A DNA stretch of 64,000 bases, from positions 63,195,001 through 63,259,000 of the forward strand of contig NC_088918.1 of NCBI RefSeq assembly GCF_963576675.1, given 5' to 3'. The position numbers and the translations under genes are program-made. Below are positions 33,201 to 43,482 of this stretch, piece by piece (positions within the stretch are counted from its first letter, which is position 1; every line of letters starts with the position of its first letter). Under the pieces are notes generated by a model. The model ran no database searches. It was not told where the DNA came from and saw only the letters and a program-made list of their open reading frames with translations. The stretch comes from Euphorbia lathyris (Eukaryota > Streptophyta > Magnoliopsida > Malpighiales > Euphorbiaceae).

Positions 33201-34519
33201 ACATTGTGCAAAGTGAGTTGTGAGCTTAGAACCACAGTACCGACATGTTCTGCCTTAACCCTTTCGCCGTTAGGAAGATTTACCCAACATTTGTCTATTT
33301 TTGTGCATGAGGTATATAACTTAGTGTCACAAATGATGTGGTCCGTAGCCCCAGTGTCTATTATCCAACATGATGGAGCAAAATTAGGGTTTAGGCGTTT
33401 ACCAGAACTGTCTCCCTTGACAAAGGTGTTGACGTTGCTGCCTGAGGCTGGGGCCTTTCCTGAATGGCTCAGTGGCAATAGGGCGACTAGCGTTTGATAC
33501 TGGTCTTTGGTTAGAGTGAACGGTTCTGCGTCTGCCTGCCTATTGTCCTCTTCACCCGAGTCCCCGTTGTTTCTGCCCTGATTAACAGCTGAGTTAGCCT
33601 TGGGTTGATTGGTTCTGAAGGGATTTCCCCGGTTTCTATTTCCATAGTTCAGTGGATAGCCATATTTCTTGAAACAGATATCTTCAGTGTGCCCTGTATT
33701 TCCACAATAAGTGCACAAGGATGTATTTTTCCCATTTGTTTTCGTGTTTGTGTACCTCGAGTTGTTGCGATTGCCATTCTGTCTTCCTTGTGTAAAGCCT
33801 GCAAATGGGTTGCTTTCATTTCCCTTTGTTTGTTTGACAGGTACGAAACCCATCTGCCGTTCGTGCTGAATAGATAAGGCGTAAACCTTATTGAGTGACG
33901 GCAACGGCTCCATGAGAAGTATTTGGGAGCATATTGTGGAATAAGATTCATTCAAACCCTGCAAAAACGTGATCACTTGATCTGCGTCCTGTTGATCTCT
34001 CAAGATTTTGAAGGCACCACAGCCGCACGCCGTCCGACAGGTACAATGTGGCATGGGCCGTAGATTTAATAACTCGTCATAAAGTATTTTCAGATTGGTA
34101 TAGTATTCAGTGACACTTCCATTACCTTGTTTCAGGCTATGGATTTCGCGTCGAAGCTCCAGAATCCTCAAAGAGTCTGCCTGAGCAAAACGCTCCTTTA
34201 GATCGGCCCATATCAGCTCTGCTTTCTCCAGCCACATAACGCTTCGAGCAATGGATGGTGAGATAGCATGGTTTATCCATGAGATAACCATGTTGTTGCA
34301 TCTCTCCCATTGGTTGTACATTGGATCATCCAAAGCCGGTGCCTTGAGAGTTCCGTCAACAAATGCAAATTTGTTTTTGGACATAAGGGCAACCTTGACA
34401 GCTCGAGACCATTGGTGGTAATTAGGCCCGGAGAGCTCCTGCGAGACGAGGGATAAGGCCGGAGTCTCATTCGGCGGAAGATGGTAGGGGCTGCCAGTAT
34501 TGATTATGGGGGCAGCCAT
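30281..34519 (-). pseudogene. Copia element D gag-pol, one internal stop
   Basis: This is a complete Ty1/copia polyprotein on the minus strand, interrupted only by a TAG at 32162-32164. The remainder is in the same frame. Order: capsid with NYHQWSRAVKVALMSKNK near the start, zinc knuckle CTYCGNTGHTEDIC (about residue 270), and protease CWIIDTGATDHII. Integrase follows with WHQRFGHP...CDICQKAKQ and catalytic residues in HVDIWGP, RTDNGPEF and QQNGRVERKH. RT comes next with QLDIDNAYLHGD and LVYVDDVILAG, then RNase H with FTDSDWGN, SLSEAEYRAM and LFCDSISAM. The length (about 1410 codons) is normal for a complete copia gag-pol, probably Ale/Retrofit-like. The start ATG lies 33 bp beyond the primer-binding site. 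All catalytic residues I checked are present. Confidence 0.9.
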
Positions 34520-34551
34520 TGATGTTCACTCAAAAGAGAAATTTCAGATTT

Positions 34552-34563
34552 GCTCTGATACCA
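34552..34563 (-). other. Primer-binding site of copia D
   Basis: On the minus strand TGGTATCAGAGC is complementary to the 3' end of plant initiator tRNA-Met, the usual primer for copia reverse transcription. It lies just inside the 5' LTR and upstream of the gag start. Confidence 0.85.
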
Positions 34564-34570
34564 TATTAAT

Positions 34571-35051
34571 TGAATGAGGTAAAAATTCCTTGAATCTTTA
34601 GAATTCTCATTGAAAATTAAATGTCTCTAACTATTACATTTTATACTCTATTGTTTAGGTTGCTCATCGAGTAAACTTAATGGCCAAAACATAAGGAGGA
34701 CAAGTGTTCTATTGTGAGCCATTGATCATAAGGGATTAGGATCAATGGTGAAGATGCATATGTGGTGTAATTAAGTGTGGCAAGGAGCATGGTGTGTTGA
34801 TGAAGCTCTTCTAGAATGTGCTATGTCCGAAAATGACGAAATTGCCCCTGGCTAATGCGAAAAGACGCATATGCCCCTGGGGATTTTATTCTTGCGTGTA
34901 ACTAGACTTTAAAGTCTTTCATCTGTCTCTGTACTTGTTCATTTCTTCCTTCGAGAAAGAGAACTCAAACGTCTCCTTCCTCCTCTCCTCTAATTCGAAA
35001 TCTTTGCTTCTTCTTTTTTCTGTAATTGTTAACCTTTTGTTCATACTTTCA
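34571..35051 (-). repeat. 5' LTR of copia element D
   Basis: Read on the minus strand it starts TGAAAGTATGAAC at 35051 and ends CCTCATTCA at 34571, next to the primer-binding site. A TATA-like TATAAAAT sits at 34638-34645. The first half is nearly identical to the truncated 3' LTR at 29951-30214. Confidence 0.8.
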
Positions 35052-35055
35052 ATAG

Positions 35056-35185
35056 CAGTGCTAAAATAACAGTGCTTTTAATTGGAATTGGATTAGGAGT
35101 GTTTTTAATCCTAATTAATGAAGGGAATGGAATTTTTAGTTGATGAGGAAGTCTTTTAGCATATTAACTGGATATTATTTGAGCA
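35056..35185 (-). other. Upstream flank of the F-box pseudogene
   Basis: The stretch ATTGGAATTGGATTAGGAGT at about 35081 matches, in reverse orientation, the region 41560-41590 just upstream of the intact F-box gene. This places copia D between the F-box pseudogene body (to 29950) and its former promoter region. Confidence 0.6.
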
Positions 35186-35189
35186 TTAA

Positions 35190-35434
35190 TCCAAGAGGTA
35201 GAGCGGTTGGATTTTAATTAGGTCTCTCTCAAGCAAATATGAGAGGTTGGGAAATAATTGACTTTTTTTTTTTTTTTTTTTTTTGTCTTTTTACAATACG
35301 AGAGGTTACGGATTCGAGTCTTAGGAGTGGCCTCTTATCAAAATTATTAACAGGGAATACACCCTTATGGTGGGACCTCTTTTCGGACCCTCACTTAAAC
35401 GGGGATGCATAATACACCGGACCACCCTTTTTTA
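35190..35434 (+). mobile_element. Au-like tRNA-derived SINE
   Basis: A B-box-like GATTCGAGTC is at 35311-35320. It is followed by GTGGCCTCTTATCA, ACACCCTTATGGTGGGACC, CGGACC and a terminal ACCGGACCACCCTTTTTT, which is the conserved tail of plant Au SINEs. The 5' part is disrupted by a 22-base T run, and the A box (TAGAGCGGTTGG near 35200) is displaced. It is a decayed copy. Confidence 0.65.
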
Positions 35435-35638
35435 CGATACGATGAAGGACTTAACCAGTTTTGATATACTTAGATAAGTTTTTTTTAATTTATTTTTTTG
35501 ATTCATTTGTTTTGCGCTGAAGAAGTAGTATAATATTATAGGTTTTGGATTAGGATTGTCTCCTGTTGAATTAAGACGTTCTGTTTAATCAATCTTTCCC
35601 TTCCTTTCATGATTAAGACTTTGTTATTATTAATTTTT

Positions 35639-36135
35639 GGGTAAATTTCAAATAAAACCCCTGTGGTTTCACTAATTTTTAGATAAAGGACTGTGGTTTA
35701 CTTTTTGTCAAAACGAGGATTGAGGTTTCGCACTTGGATTAATGCTATTAAAACCATCTTTAACGACCTGAAAATGAAAATTTTCAAGAATTAAAGTTGT
35801 TCAATGTCATTTTTTTATGGAACTACATTTTCTATTTTCGAAAATCATCTTTTTTAGAACTTTCTCTCTCTAAACATTAACTTTCTCTCTCTTTACCAAA
35901 CATCATCTAAACAATCTCAAAATAAAAAAGTTGAAGAATTAAAGTTGTTTAGAATATTAGTAGTTCTTAAAATATGTCACTTTGAAGTCGTCAAGGGTGA
36001 TTTTAATAGTATCAATCGAAAAAGTCCTTATTTTGTTAAAGTTGAAAACTTCAATCCTCGTTTTGACAAAAAGTAAACCACAGTCCTTTATCTGAAAATT
36101 AGTGAAACCACAGAGGTTTTATTTGAAGTTTACCC
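35639..36135. mobile_element. TIR MITE of the AAATAAAACCCCTGTGG family
   Basis: It starts GGGTAAATTTCAAATAAAAC and ends TTTATTTGAAGTTTACCC. The copy at 38807-39305 is nearly identical but inverted. The element is non-coding. Confidence 0.75.
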
Positions 36136-36775
36136 ATTTTTTTTATCCAACTCGTACAAAAGATAATATCACGTCTAATCATATGTTTGTGACCTGTTAG
36201 CAATAATGATAAAATGATACACATGTAAAGTGTAGATAACAATATTCATGACCAAGAAGACAATTTGATGAATTATTTCTCAAATTGACCAAACCTGTCA
36301 ATGTTAGAGGTAAAATTGCTTTTGGCGGCCAACATTAGGGGTATAATTGCACAATTTTAGACGCTAAGGGTGAAATTGCTCATAGCTATAAACGTTAAGG
36401 GTATTTTTGCACCATATCCTATTATAAACTAAAAAATGTGTTACACAAATTAATAAAAATAATCTATATAAATAATAAATAATAATAAATTTTTTTTATT
36501 GAACTCAACAAAACTTTGTTCTTCCGGTAGTTATGTTGTAGAAATATAAATAATGTTAAAGAAAAAACATATTTTGTGGAAATAAGAATGATAATTTTAT
36601 TGCCTACAAAAAGAATGATAATTTTGTGAATAACGAATAACTATAAACAGTGTTTATGAAAGTTCCAAATAAGACATTTTCGTGAAAAGATCCAAAACGT
36701 TGCAGTTTCCAGAGAAAATGCTAAACATTGCGGTTATATAAACCTAACCACACGTTATATTTCCTGCGGAGAGTA
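36136..36775. repeat. Direct duplicate of 40620-41275
   Basis: This stretch contains only the right half of a CCCCTAACGTT-family element, followed by AAATGTGTTACACAAATTAA and a hAT-like arm ending TATATTTCCTGCGG. The same composite order recurs at 40620-41275 in the same orientation. The unit was therefore copied as a block after the elements had come together. Confidence 0.6.
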
Positions 36776-36829
36776 AGTTGGAATCATGGAGATAAACTTT
36801 GAAATCTAGAGGCTTTAAGTTGAGTAGAA

Positions 36830-37185
36830 GTAAGACATAATATTTGGATTGTAAGTTTAGTAGCGACAGAAGTACGGAGACAGGGATGACCACCCTGAAT
36901 GGGATGGTTGTCCAGAGCTCGATATTGTTTCCATTATTTAGGATCTATTATTCAAACGGATGGAGAATTAGATGGTGATACTGCTCATAAGATTACATCT
37001 GGTTGGTTGAGTGGAAGAGTGCTATGAGTTTTTTTTTGCGATCCCGGCATGCCTAATAGATTGAAGGGAAAACTCTATCGCATGATAATTAGACCTACAT
37101 TATTATATAGTACGGAATGTTGGAAAGTAAAATACTGTCACATTCATAAGATGTCAATAACGGAGATGTGTATGTTACGATGTAT
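36830..37185 (+). pseudogene. RTE-type LINE reverse transcriptase fragment
   Basis: Conceptual translation shows SRSKTEYLDCKFSS, GSIIQTDGELDGD, AHKITSGWL and, after a frame change, MPNRLKGKLYRMIIRPTLLY with ECWKVKYCHIHKMSI. These match the C-terminal end of plant RTE reverse transcriptase in order. At least one frameshift and several stops are present. The following 37190-38220 is AT-rich without recognisable genes. Confidence 0.7.
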
Positions 37186-38544
37186 GTGTTTTTTTTACTT
37201 ATTTCATAATTTTATCAAATACTTTTTATTTCCTATGTAGAATTAAAAAAAAAAAAAAATTCAGAAAAATTGAAACAAATGACTACTAAGTTTGATTGAT
37301 CAAACAAAGCAATGTTTAAAATCAATATTATCTTTCCAAGAAAAACTAATACTATCAAAATTATTGCAAAGGAAAATGTAGGCTATTGCGTTAACAAAAT
37401 TATTTTCATTTTCCCATCCACGAACCTCTTCTAGAACTAGAAATAAACAATCTTGCCCAACAACTAAAATACATTTTTATTATATCCATTTTCAACTATA
37501 CAAAAATAATGAATATATTCTTTTAAAAAATAAATAATAATGAATATTAACAAAAATGAAAATACTAATTAATTCTAAAAATTGTGGCCCTAATTATAGT
37601 TTGTAATTTTATAAAATACTTCTTCACCACGAAAAAATTTGAATTTAAAAAAATATTTCTAAGTATATCTAGTTTATAATATGTATATACTAGATATACT
37701 TAAAAAATTTCTATAACTACTTTTATTTTTAGTTCTTTATCTCTTGAAACCTAATATAAAAATCACTCAACTTTATAATTTCTAACATTATGACAACTAA
37801 AATTTAATAATTTAACCGTTAACGATCTCAAAATGAAAATGTTTAAGAATTAAAGTTGGTTAGAACGAATAAAACTGGACTTTTTATATTTCATACTCAC
37901 GATTTATTGAGCTTTTTCTCTCTAAAAATTTAATTTCTTTTCTAACCAAACAACACCTAAATGACCTTTTGAAGAATTAAAGTTGCTTAGAGTATTATCA
38001 ATTCTTGAAATTTTTATTCGAAGGCCGTCAACAGTCATTTTGAGTCGTTGATTGAAGTTTAGTAGTCATAATGTTAGAAAGTATAAAATTGAGCAATTTT
38101 TTTATTACTTTTTAAAGTTCAGCGGCCATAAATGTAATTTACCTTCTAATAATTTGCCGTTGGGCGGAGCTTTGCCGATCGATGGGCGTTCAAGTCATGG
38201 ATGTTGATTCATTCATCAGTGTTGATGTTGATTTAGAGAGTGTTTGTTTCAGCTTTTCGGAGGAGCGTTTAGCGTTTCACTTCAAACCGCAGGAAATATA
38301 GCGTTTGGTTAGGTTTATATAAATGCAGCGTTTAGCATTTTCTCTGGAAACTGCAGCGTTTTGGAGCATTTCACGAAAAGCTCCTATTTGGAGCTTTTCA
38401 TAAACAACTGTTTTTAGTTATATGTTATTGACAAAATTATCCTTCTTATTTCCACAAAATATGTTTATTCTTTAATATTATTTATATTTCTACAACATAA
38501 TTACCGGAAAAACAAAATTTTATTGCGTTCGATAATTTTTATTT

Positions 38545-38695
38545 TGTTTAGTGATCTCCTGTTTGCCTTTTACACCTGAAAAACAGCCTTTTACAAAAGC
38601 AGAAACAACAAACCGTAACAGCAACCGCAAACCGTAACAGCAAACAGCAAACCGAAACAGCAAACAGTAGGTAAAACAAACGGACTCTAATTCAT
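38545..38695. mobile_element. hAT-like MITE fragment
   Basis: It shares GATCTCCTGTTTGCCTTTTA and AACAGCAAACCGTAACAGC-type repeats with the element at 16500-16800. It ends AAACAAACGGACTCT. Confidence 0.5.
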
Positions 38696-38806
38696 TTATA
38701 AAAAAAAGGAGCAGTTGAAAATAGGGGAATAAGAAGAGAGAAGTGAGGGAGAGAAAAAGGATAACCGAACAAAAACAAGAGTGCAATTTTCATTAAAAAA
38801 AATTAA

Positions 38807-39305
38807 GGGTAAACTTCAAATAAAACCCCTGTGGTTTCACTAATTTTCAGATAAAGGACTGTGGTTTACTTTTTGTCAAAACGAGGATTGAAGTTTTCAA
38901 CTTTAACAAAATAAGGACTTTTTCGATTGATACTATTAAAATCACCCTTGACGACTTCAAAAATGACATATTTTAATAACTACTAATATTCTAAACAACT
39001 TTAATTCTTCAACTTTTTTATTTTGAGATTGTTTAGATGATGTTTGGTAAAGAGAGAGAAAGTTAATGTTTAGAGAGAGAAAGTTCTAAAAAAGATGATT
39101 TTCGAAAATAGAAAATGTAGTTCCATAAAAAAAATGACATTGAACAACTTTAATTCTTGAAAATTTTCATTTTCAGGTCGTTAAAGATGGTTTTAATAGC
39201 ATTAATCCAAGTGCGAAACCTCAATCCTCGTTTTGACAAAAAGTAAACCACAGTCCTTTATCTAAAAATTAGTGAAACCACAGGGGTTTTATTTGAAATT
39301 TACCC
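38807..39305. mobile_element. TIR MITE, inverted twin of 35639-36135
   Basis: It starts GGGTAAACTTCAAATAAAAC and ends TTTGAAATTTACCC. Its interior is the reverse complement of the copy at 35639-36135. It is immediately followed (39306-39476) by a fragment of the CCCCTAACGTT family. Confidence 0.75.
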
Positions 39306-39476
39306 TAAAAAAAATTCAAATATTTCGCCAAATTTATCAATTTTATTATTAAATCATAAAAAAATATGAAATCTTTTTTTACAACTAACTGATATGTACA
39401 ATTGGTGTAAAATAAGAAATTAAATATTTATGTTTTGTAATAATGTATGAAATTAACTCAACTTCCCAATGTTATG

Positions 39477-39575
39477 GGAAAGTCACACAAAATCAGTCTA
39501 GATAAGTAGTAGGATTAGTAAATGGGTTAAATATGTAAATGGGCCTTCCATTTAACCCAGTTTTGTAATTTTCCC
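39477..39575. repeat. Solo TIR arm of the 21599-23125 family
   Basis: The sequence GGGAAAGTCACACAAAATC ... GTAATTTTCCC matches the right arm of the 1.5-kb element at 21599-23125. Nothing of that element's repeat-rich interior is present. Confidence 0.7.
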
Positions 39576-40316
39576 ATTAATTTAAAACATGTCCATATTA
39601 GACATTTTAAATCCGAACAACAGCAGTTCAATATAATTTTACTAAACACTAATAATTGAACAGCTAATAACAAACAACTAACAGCTTACAGCAACTGCAA
39701 ATAGCTAACAGCTTAATGCAACCGCAACAGCTATTAGTTAACAGCTGACCCAACCAAACCCGTCTAATCAACCAACAAAATATCATCTGCGAACAACACG
39801 CATCATATGGTATACCTCTTGAAGTGAACTTGTTAATTCGTCCATAACGACGACAAAAAGGAATGGGCTAAGTGCGGAACCTTGATGCACTCGAATTGTA
39901 ATAGGAAACTCTTCAGTCTTCCTAACACTGGTACGCACGCTCCCTTATAAATGTCCTTTATTGATGTCAATATTTCCGTGAAATGTCTTCCCTTATTAAA
40001 GCTCACCAAAATACTTCTTCTAGTATCTTATCATATGTCTAAAAAATCGATAGAAACAAAATTTAAAATTATAGAATAATCTGAAAAAATAATTTAACAA
40101 CTATTGTACACTATATTTATTAAGGGTCCGTTTGGTTCAGCTGTTAGCTAATAGCTGTTGTGGTTGTTGTTAACTGTTTGCAGTTGCAGTAAGCTGTTAG
40201 CTGTTGCTGTTAGTTGTTTGTTATTAGCTGTTTAATTACTAGTGTTTGGTAAAATTATATTGAACTATTGTTGTTCGGATTTAAAATGTCTAAAATGGAC
40301 ATGCTTTAAATTAATC
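39576..40316. mobile_element. Inverted-arm hAT-like element around a LINE scrap
   Basis: Arms 39576-39765 and 40125-40316 are inverted copies rich in AACAGCTAATAGC / GCTGTTAGCTATTAGC-type repeats. Their inner edges read ACCCAACCAAACCCG and GGGTCCGTTTGGTTC. These inner edges are the normal ends of small hAT elements. The structure may therefore be two MITEs in opposite orientation flanking the LINE scrap, rather than a single element. Confidence 0.5.
39770..40040 (-). pseudogene. RTE-type LINE reverse transcriptase scrap
   Basis: Minus-strand translation gives HQGSALSPFLFVVVMDEL followed by a decayed FADDILL-like motif, the RT core region around the catalytic Asp pair. Only about 90 codons remain, with frameshifts. 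Confidence 0.65.
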
Positions 40317-40337
40317 AACGATGAAATTATAAAAGGG

Positions 40338-40930
40338 AAAATATGAAAAAATGCCCATGACGTTTATAACGAGGAATAATTTTACTCTTAACGTCTAAAA
40401 TGGTGCAATTTTACCCATGATGCTGGCAGCTAAAAGCAATTTTACCCCTAACATTATCAAGTTAGGTCAATTTCAGATATTATTAGAAAACATAGATATT
40501 TTTATTTCTTATTTTATACCAATTGCACATATCAGTTCTAAAAAAAGAGATTTCATATTTTTTTTATTTAATAATAAAATTGAAAATTAATATCTTTAAA
40601 TACGGTGAAATATTTGAATTTTTTTTGTCCAACTCGTACAAAAGACAATATATATTTTTTATTTTCTTAAAAAAGTTTCATGCATAATCATATGGTTGTG
40701 ATCTGTTACTAACGATGATATAAAATGGTACACATGTGAAGTGTAGATGACAATATTATGACCGAAAAGACAGTTTGATAAATTATTTCTCAAATTGACC
40801 AAACTTATCAATGTTAAGGATAAAATTGCTTTTGACTGTCAATATTAAGGATATAATTACACCATTTTAGATGTTAAGGGTAAAATTGCTCCTAGCTATA
40901 AATGTTAGGGGTATTTTTTCACCTTATCCT
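40338..40930. mobile_element. TIR MITE of the CCCCTAACGTT family
   Basis: It starts GGGAAAATATGAAAAAATGC and ends GTATTTTTTCACCTTATCC, with arms carrying TTTTACCCCTAACAT-type units. Its right half and the following arm are duplicated at 36136-36775. Confidence 0.65.
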
Positions 40931-41653
40931 ATTATAAAATAAAAAATGTGTTACAAAAATTAATAAAAATAATCTATATAAAAAATAAAAAATTTATTGA
41001 ACGCAACAAAATCTTGTTCTTCCGATAATTATGTTGCAGAAATATAAATAACGTTAAAAAATAAACATATTTTATAGAAATAAGAAAGATAATTTGGTCA
41101 ATAACATATAACTACAAACAGTTGTTTATGAAAAGCTCCAAATAGGAGATTTTCGTGAAACGCTCCAAAATGCTGCAGTTTCCATATAAAATGCTAAACG
41201 CTGCGGTTATATAAAACTAAACAAACGCTATATTTCCTGCGGTTTGGAGTGAAATGCTAAACGCTCCTCCGAAAAGCTGAAACAAACACTCTCTAATTAT
41301 AGTACTCAATAAATCAGCAGAAAAAAAAATTAAAATAAAAAAATTAAATGAATAATCCTAGGAAAATAAATACCTCACAATTCAGATAAATGGATTGGTA
41401 GTCTAACTCTAACAAAACGATGCATATGATATTATTATTATTATTAGTTACATATGTTATATTTGAGACCTAATTAAAATCTACCGGCTCTACATCTTGG
41501 ATTATGTTGAAGTTGAATTAGTTAGGAGTGATTGAGTAAAAGAGACTTGAATTACGATTAAAAAAGACTCCTAATCCAATTCCAATAAACATCTTCTAAC
41601 TCACTCGGCCTTAAATTAATGTTCTTCTTCTTTTACTCCTAACAAGGTCTCTA

Positions 41654-42949
41654 ATGGCTTCCTTTTGGTTGAGTACACGAAACAAGGAAGAGAAATCATC
41701 ATCCTCAATCAATGATCTTCCCTTAGAAATAGTCTTAGAAATCCTTTACAAACTTCCCGTTAAACAACTTCATACCAGCAAGATGGTCAGCAAGTTCTGG
41801 TTATCACTCATCTCTCATTCTTCTTTTCCTTACCAATTCTTGTTTCGAATAAATTCTATTCCTGCAATCAAACCATCTTTTACAATATATCTGATCTATC
41901 CGGACCAATTTTCTAATTCCTTCAATGGTGAACACTTAACCTACAACTGGGACTCAATCTCATGCTCCAAAAACAATCCTTTAAACTTTCTTCCTGATAT
42001 TTTTCCTGGTAGAAAATTGCATTACAATGTTCTAGCTTCCAGTAATGGATTCTTGTTATGCGCCAAGACATACTATCATTTTCCTGCCCTTTACTATGTC
42101 TGCAATCCTACGACGAAGCAATGGTTTTCCCTTCCTCCCCCGCCCACACGCAGCCTATTTACTTTGTGGGGAATTGTTTGCAACCCTAATTCTCTATCTG
42201 AAAATGGTTTAACTCACTTCAAGGTGGTCAAGATTGTTAGCCACCATGACCAAGCAATTTCAACGGTTTTGAATATCCAGATATTTGAGTCTGCAACTAA
42301 CCGATGGCGGGTATTAACCAAAAAATTTCATGGTAGAATCTTTTTTCACACAACTAGATTTGATGCCATTGAACACAGAGGGATTGTGTATTGCAGTGAT
42401 AGATACCATTCCATTGTAGCATTTGATTCAAATCTTGGTGTTTGTAGTAGGATTTCATTAACTACGATCCCACCTTTTCATAGTGTATTTGCAGTATGCC
42501 AAAATCATCTCTACTTTGTGCAACTAGATCATATAACTACTAGAATTTGGAAATGTCACGAGTTTGAAGGAAAACATACTTGGAGTTCTCATGCAATATT
42601 TGATTTGGATTGGATTGATGAACAAAATATATCTTTGCGAAATTGGCAGCATCTTAAATTATTAGGCATGGATCCCATGGACTGCAATATCTTGTATCTT
42701 TCATCATCGGATCAAGTCTCTTACATCCGTCGCATTCACTCGGTGGACATGGAAAGGAGAGAGATGAAGCAGCTCTGCTCTTTTCCGCTGGAATTGGGGA
42801 ATATTGGGTGCAGAGATCGTTATATGCGGTGTTTGATGTTTCTACAATCGAGTTGGCCGACAGAAGTTCCTAAGATGCCACAAGCAACAGATCCACTTTC
42901 GGAGGGTCAGGATGCATTAGTTGGCAGAAAACGTCGAAAACCCAGGTGA
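41654..42949 (+). CDS. F-box protein, single exon, intact
   Basis: F-box proteins bind SKP1 through the F-box and present a target to the SCF ubiquitin ligase. This 431-residue frame opens with MASFWLSTRNKEEK. The F-box comes next at about residues 18-62 (INDLPLEIVLEILYKLPVKQ, then KFWLSLISHS). After that is a long region like the F-box-associated domain of plant proteins (KLHYNVLASSNGFLLC, YYVCNPTTKQWFSLPPPPT, WGIVCNPNS, YCSDRYHSIVAFDSNLGVCS, DCNILYLSSSDQVSYI). The C-terminus is basic (GRKRRKPR). No kelch or LRR repeats are obvious. The ATG follows a CT-rich leader (41620-41650), and the length is typical. The target is unknown. A broken paralogue lies at 29235-29950 plus 19882-20236. 42950-43386 downstream is AT-rich, with nothing recognised. 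Confidence 0.85.
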   Translation: MASFWLSTRNKEEKSSSSINDLPLEIVLEILYKLPVKQLHTSKMVSKFWLSLISHSSFPYQFLFRINSIPAIKPSFTIYLIYPDQFSNSFNGEHLTYNWDSISCSKNNPLNFLPDIFPGRKLHYNVLASSNGFLLCAKTYYHFPALYYVCNPTTKQWFSLPPPPTRSLFTLWGIVCNPNSLSENGLTHFKVVKIVSHHDQAISTVLNIQIFESATNRWRVLTKKFHGRIFFHTTRFDAIEHRGIVYCSDRYHSIVAFDSNLGVCSRISLTTIPPFHSVFAVCQNHLYFVQLDHITTRIWKCHEFEGKHTWSSHAIFDLDWIDEQNISLRNWQHLKLLGMDPMDCNILYLSSSDQVSYIRRIHSVDMERREMKQLCSFPLELGNIGCRDRYMRCLMFLQSSWPTEVPKMPQATDPLSEGQDALVGRKRRKPR

Positions 42950-43482
42950 ATCCTAGATCAATGGCTACCTGACAACAGTTCCTCAGCTATCTTATGCCAG
43001 TCCTCATTAAAACATTCAATTATAAACTCAAATCGAGAATTTTGTTTTAGATATGTCTGGTCATGTGGTGAAGCAAATAGATATTTGATATAATGTTATT
43101 ACATTTTATATTTTAAAGTTTATAAGTTTAGTTCAAATATGTCCCTATCATAAGAAATAGTTCAATTTTAATGTTATATGCTAAAAAATTTAGCTCAATT
43201 TTATCCTATTTTCTAATAATTCTATCGCCAATTTTTCTCGGTATTACTCAAATAAAGGTAAAATTATGCTCAAATTTTTTCATTAAGGGTTAAACTAGGT
43301 TCTTTCGTACAAACAAGGTAAAATTAAGCTTCCCAATAACGTTAAGGTAAATTTTCACTATTACCGTTGTGTATATATATATATATGGGTTAAGGTGTAA
43401 AAATACCCCTAATGTTTTGGGTCAGGAGCAATTTTACCCCTAACGTCTAAAATGATGCAATTTTACCCCTAATGTTTGTAGT

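Larger units (their letters stand above)
38224..41290. mobile_element. Composite TIR element, about 3 kb, with nested insertions
   Basis: The left arm 38224-38525 (AGAGTGTTTGTTTCAGCTTT ...) and the right arm 40985-41290 are inverted copies of about 300 bp. They bracket other small elements and a LINE scrap. The arms resemble hAT-like ends. I see no clear 8-bp flanking duplication. No transposase ORF remains, so either it was always non-autonomous or the coding region was replaced by later insertions. Confidence 0.55.
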
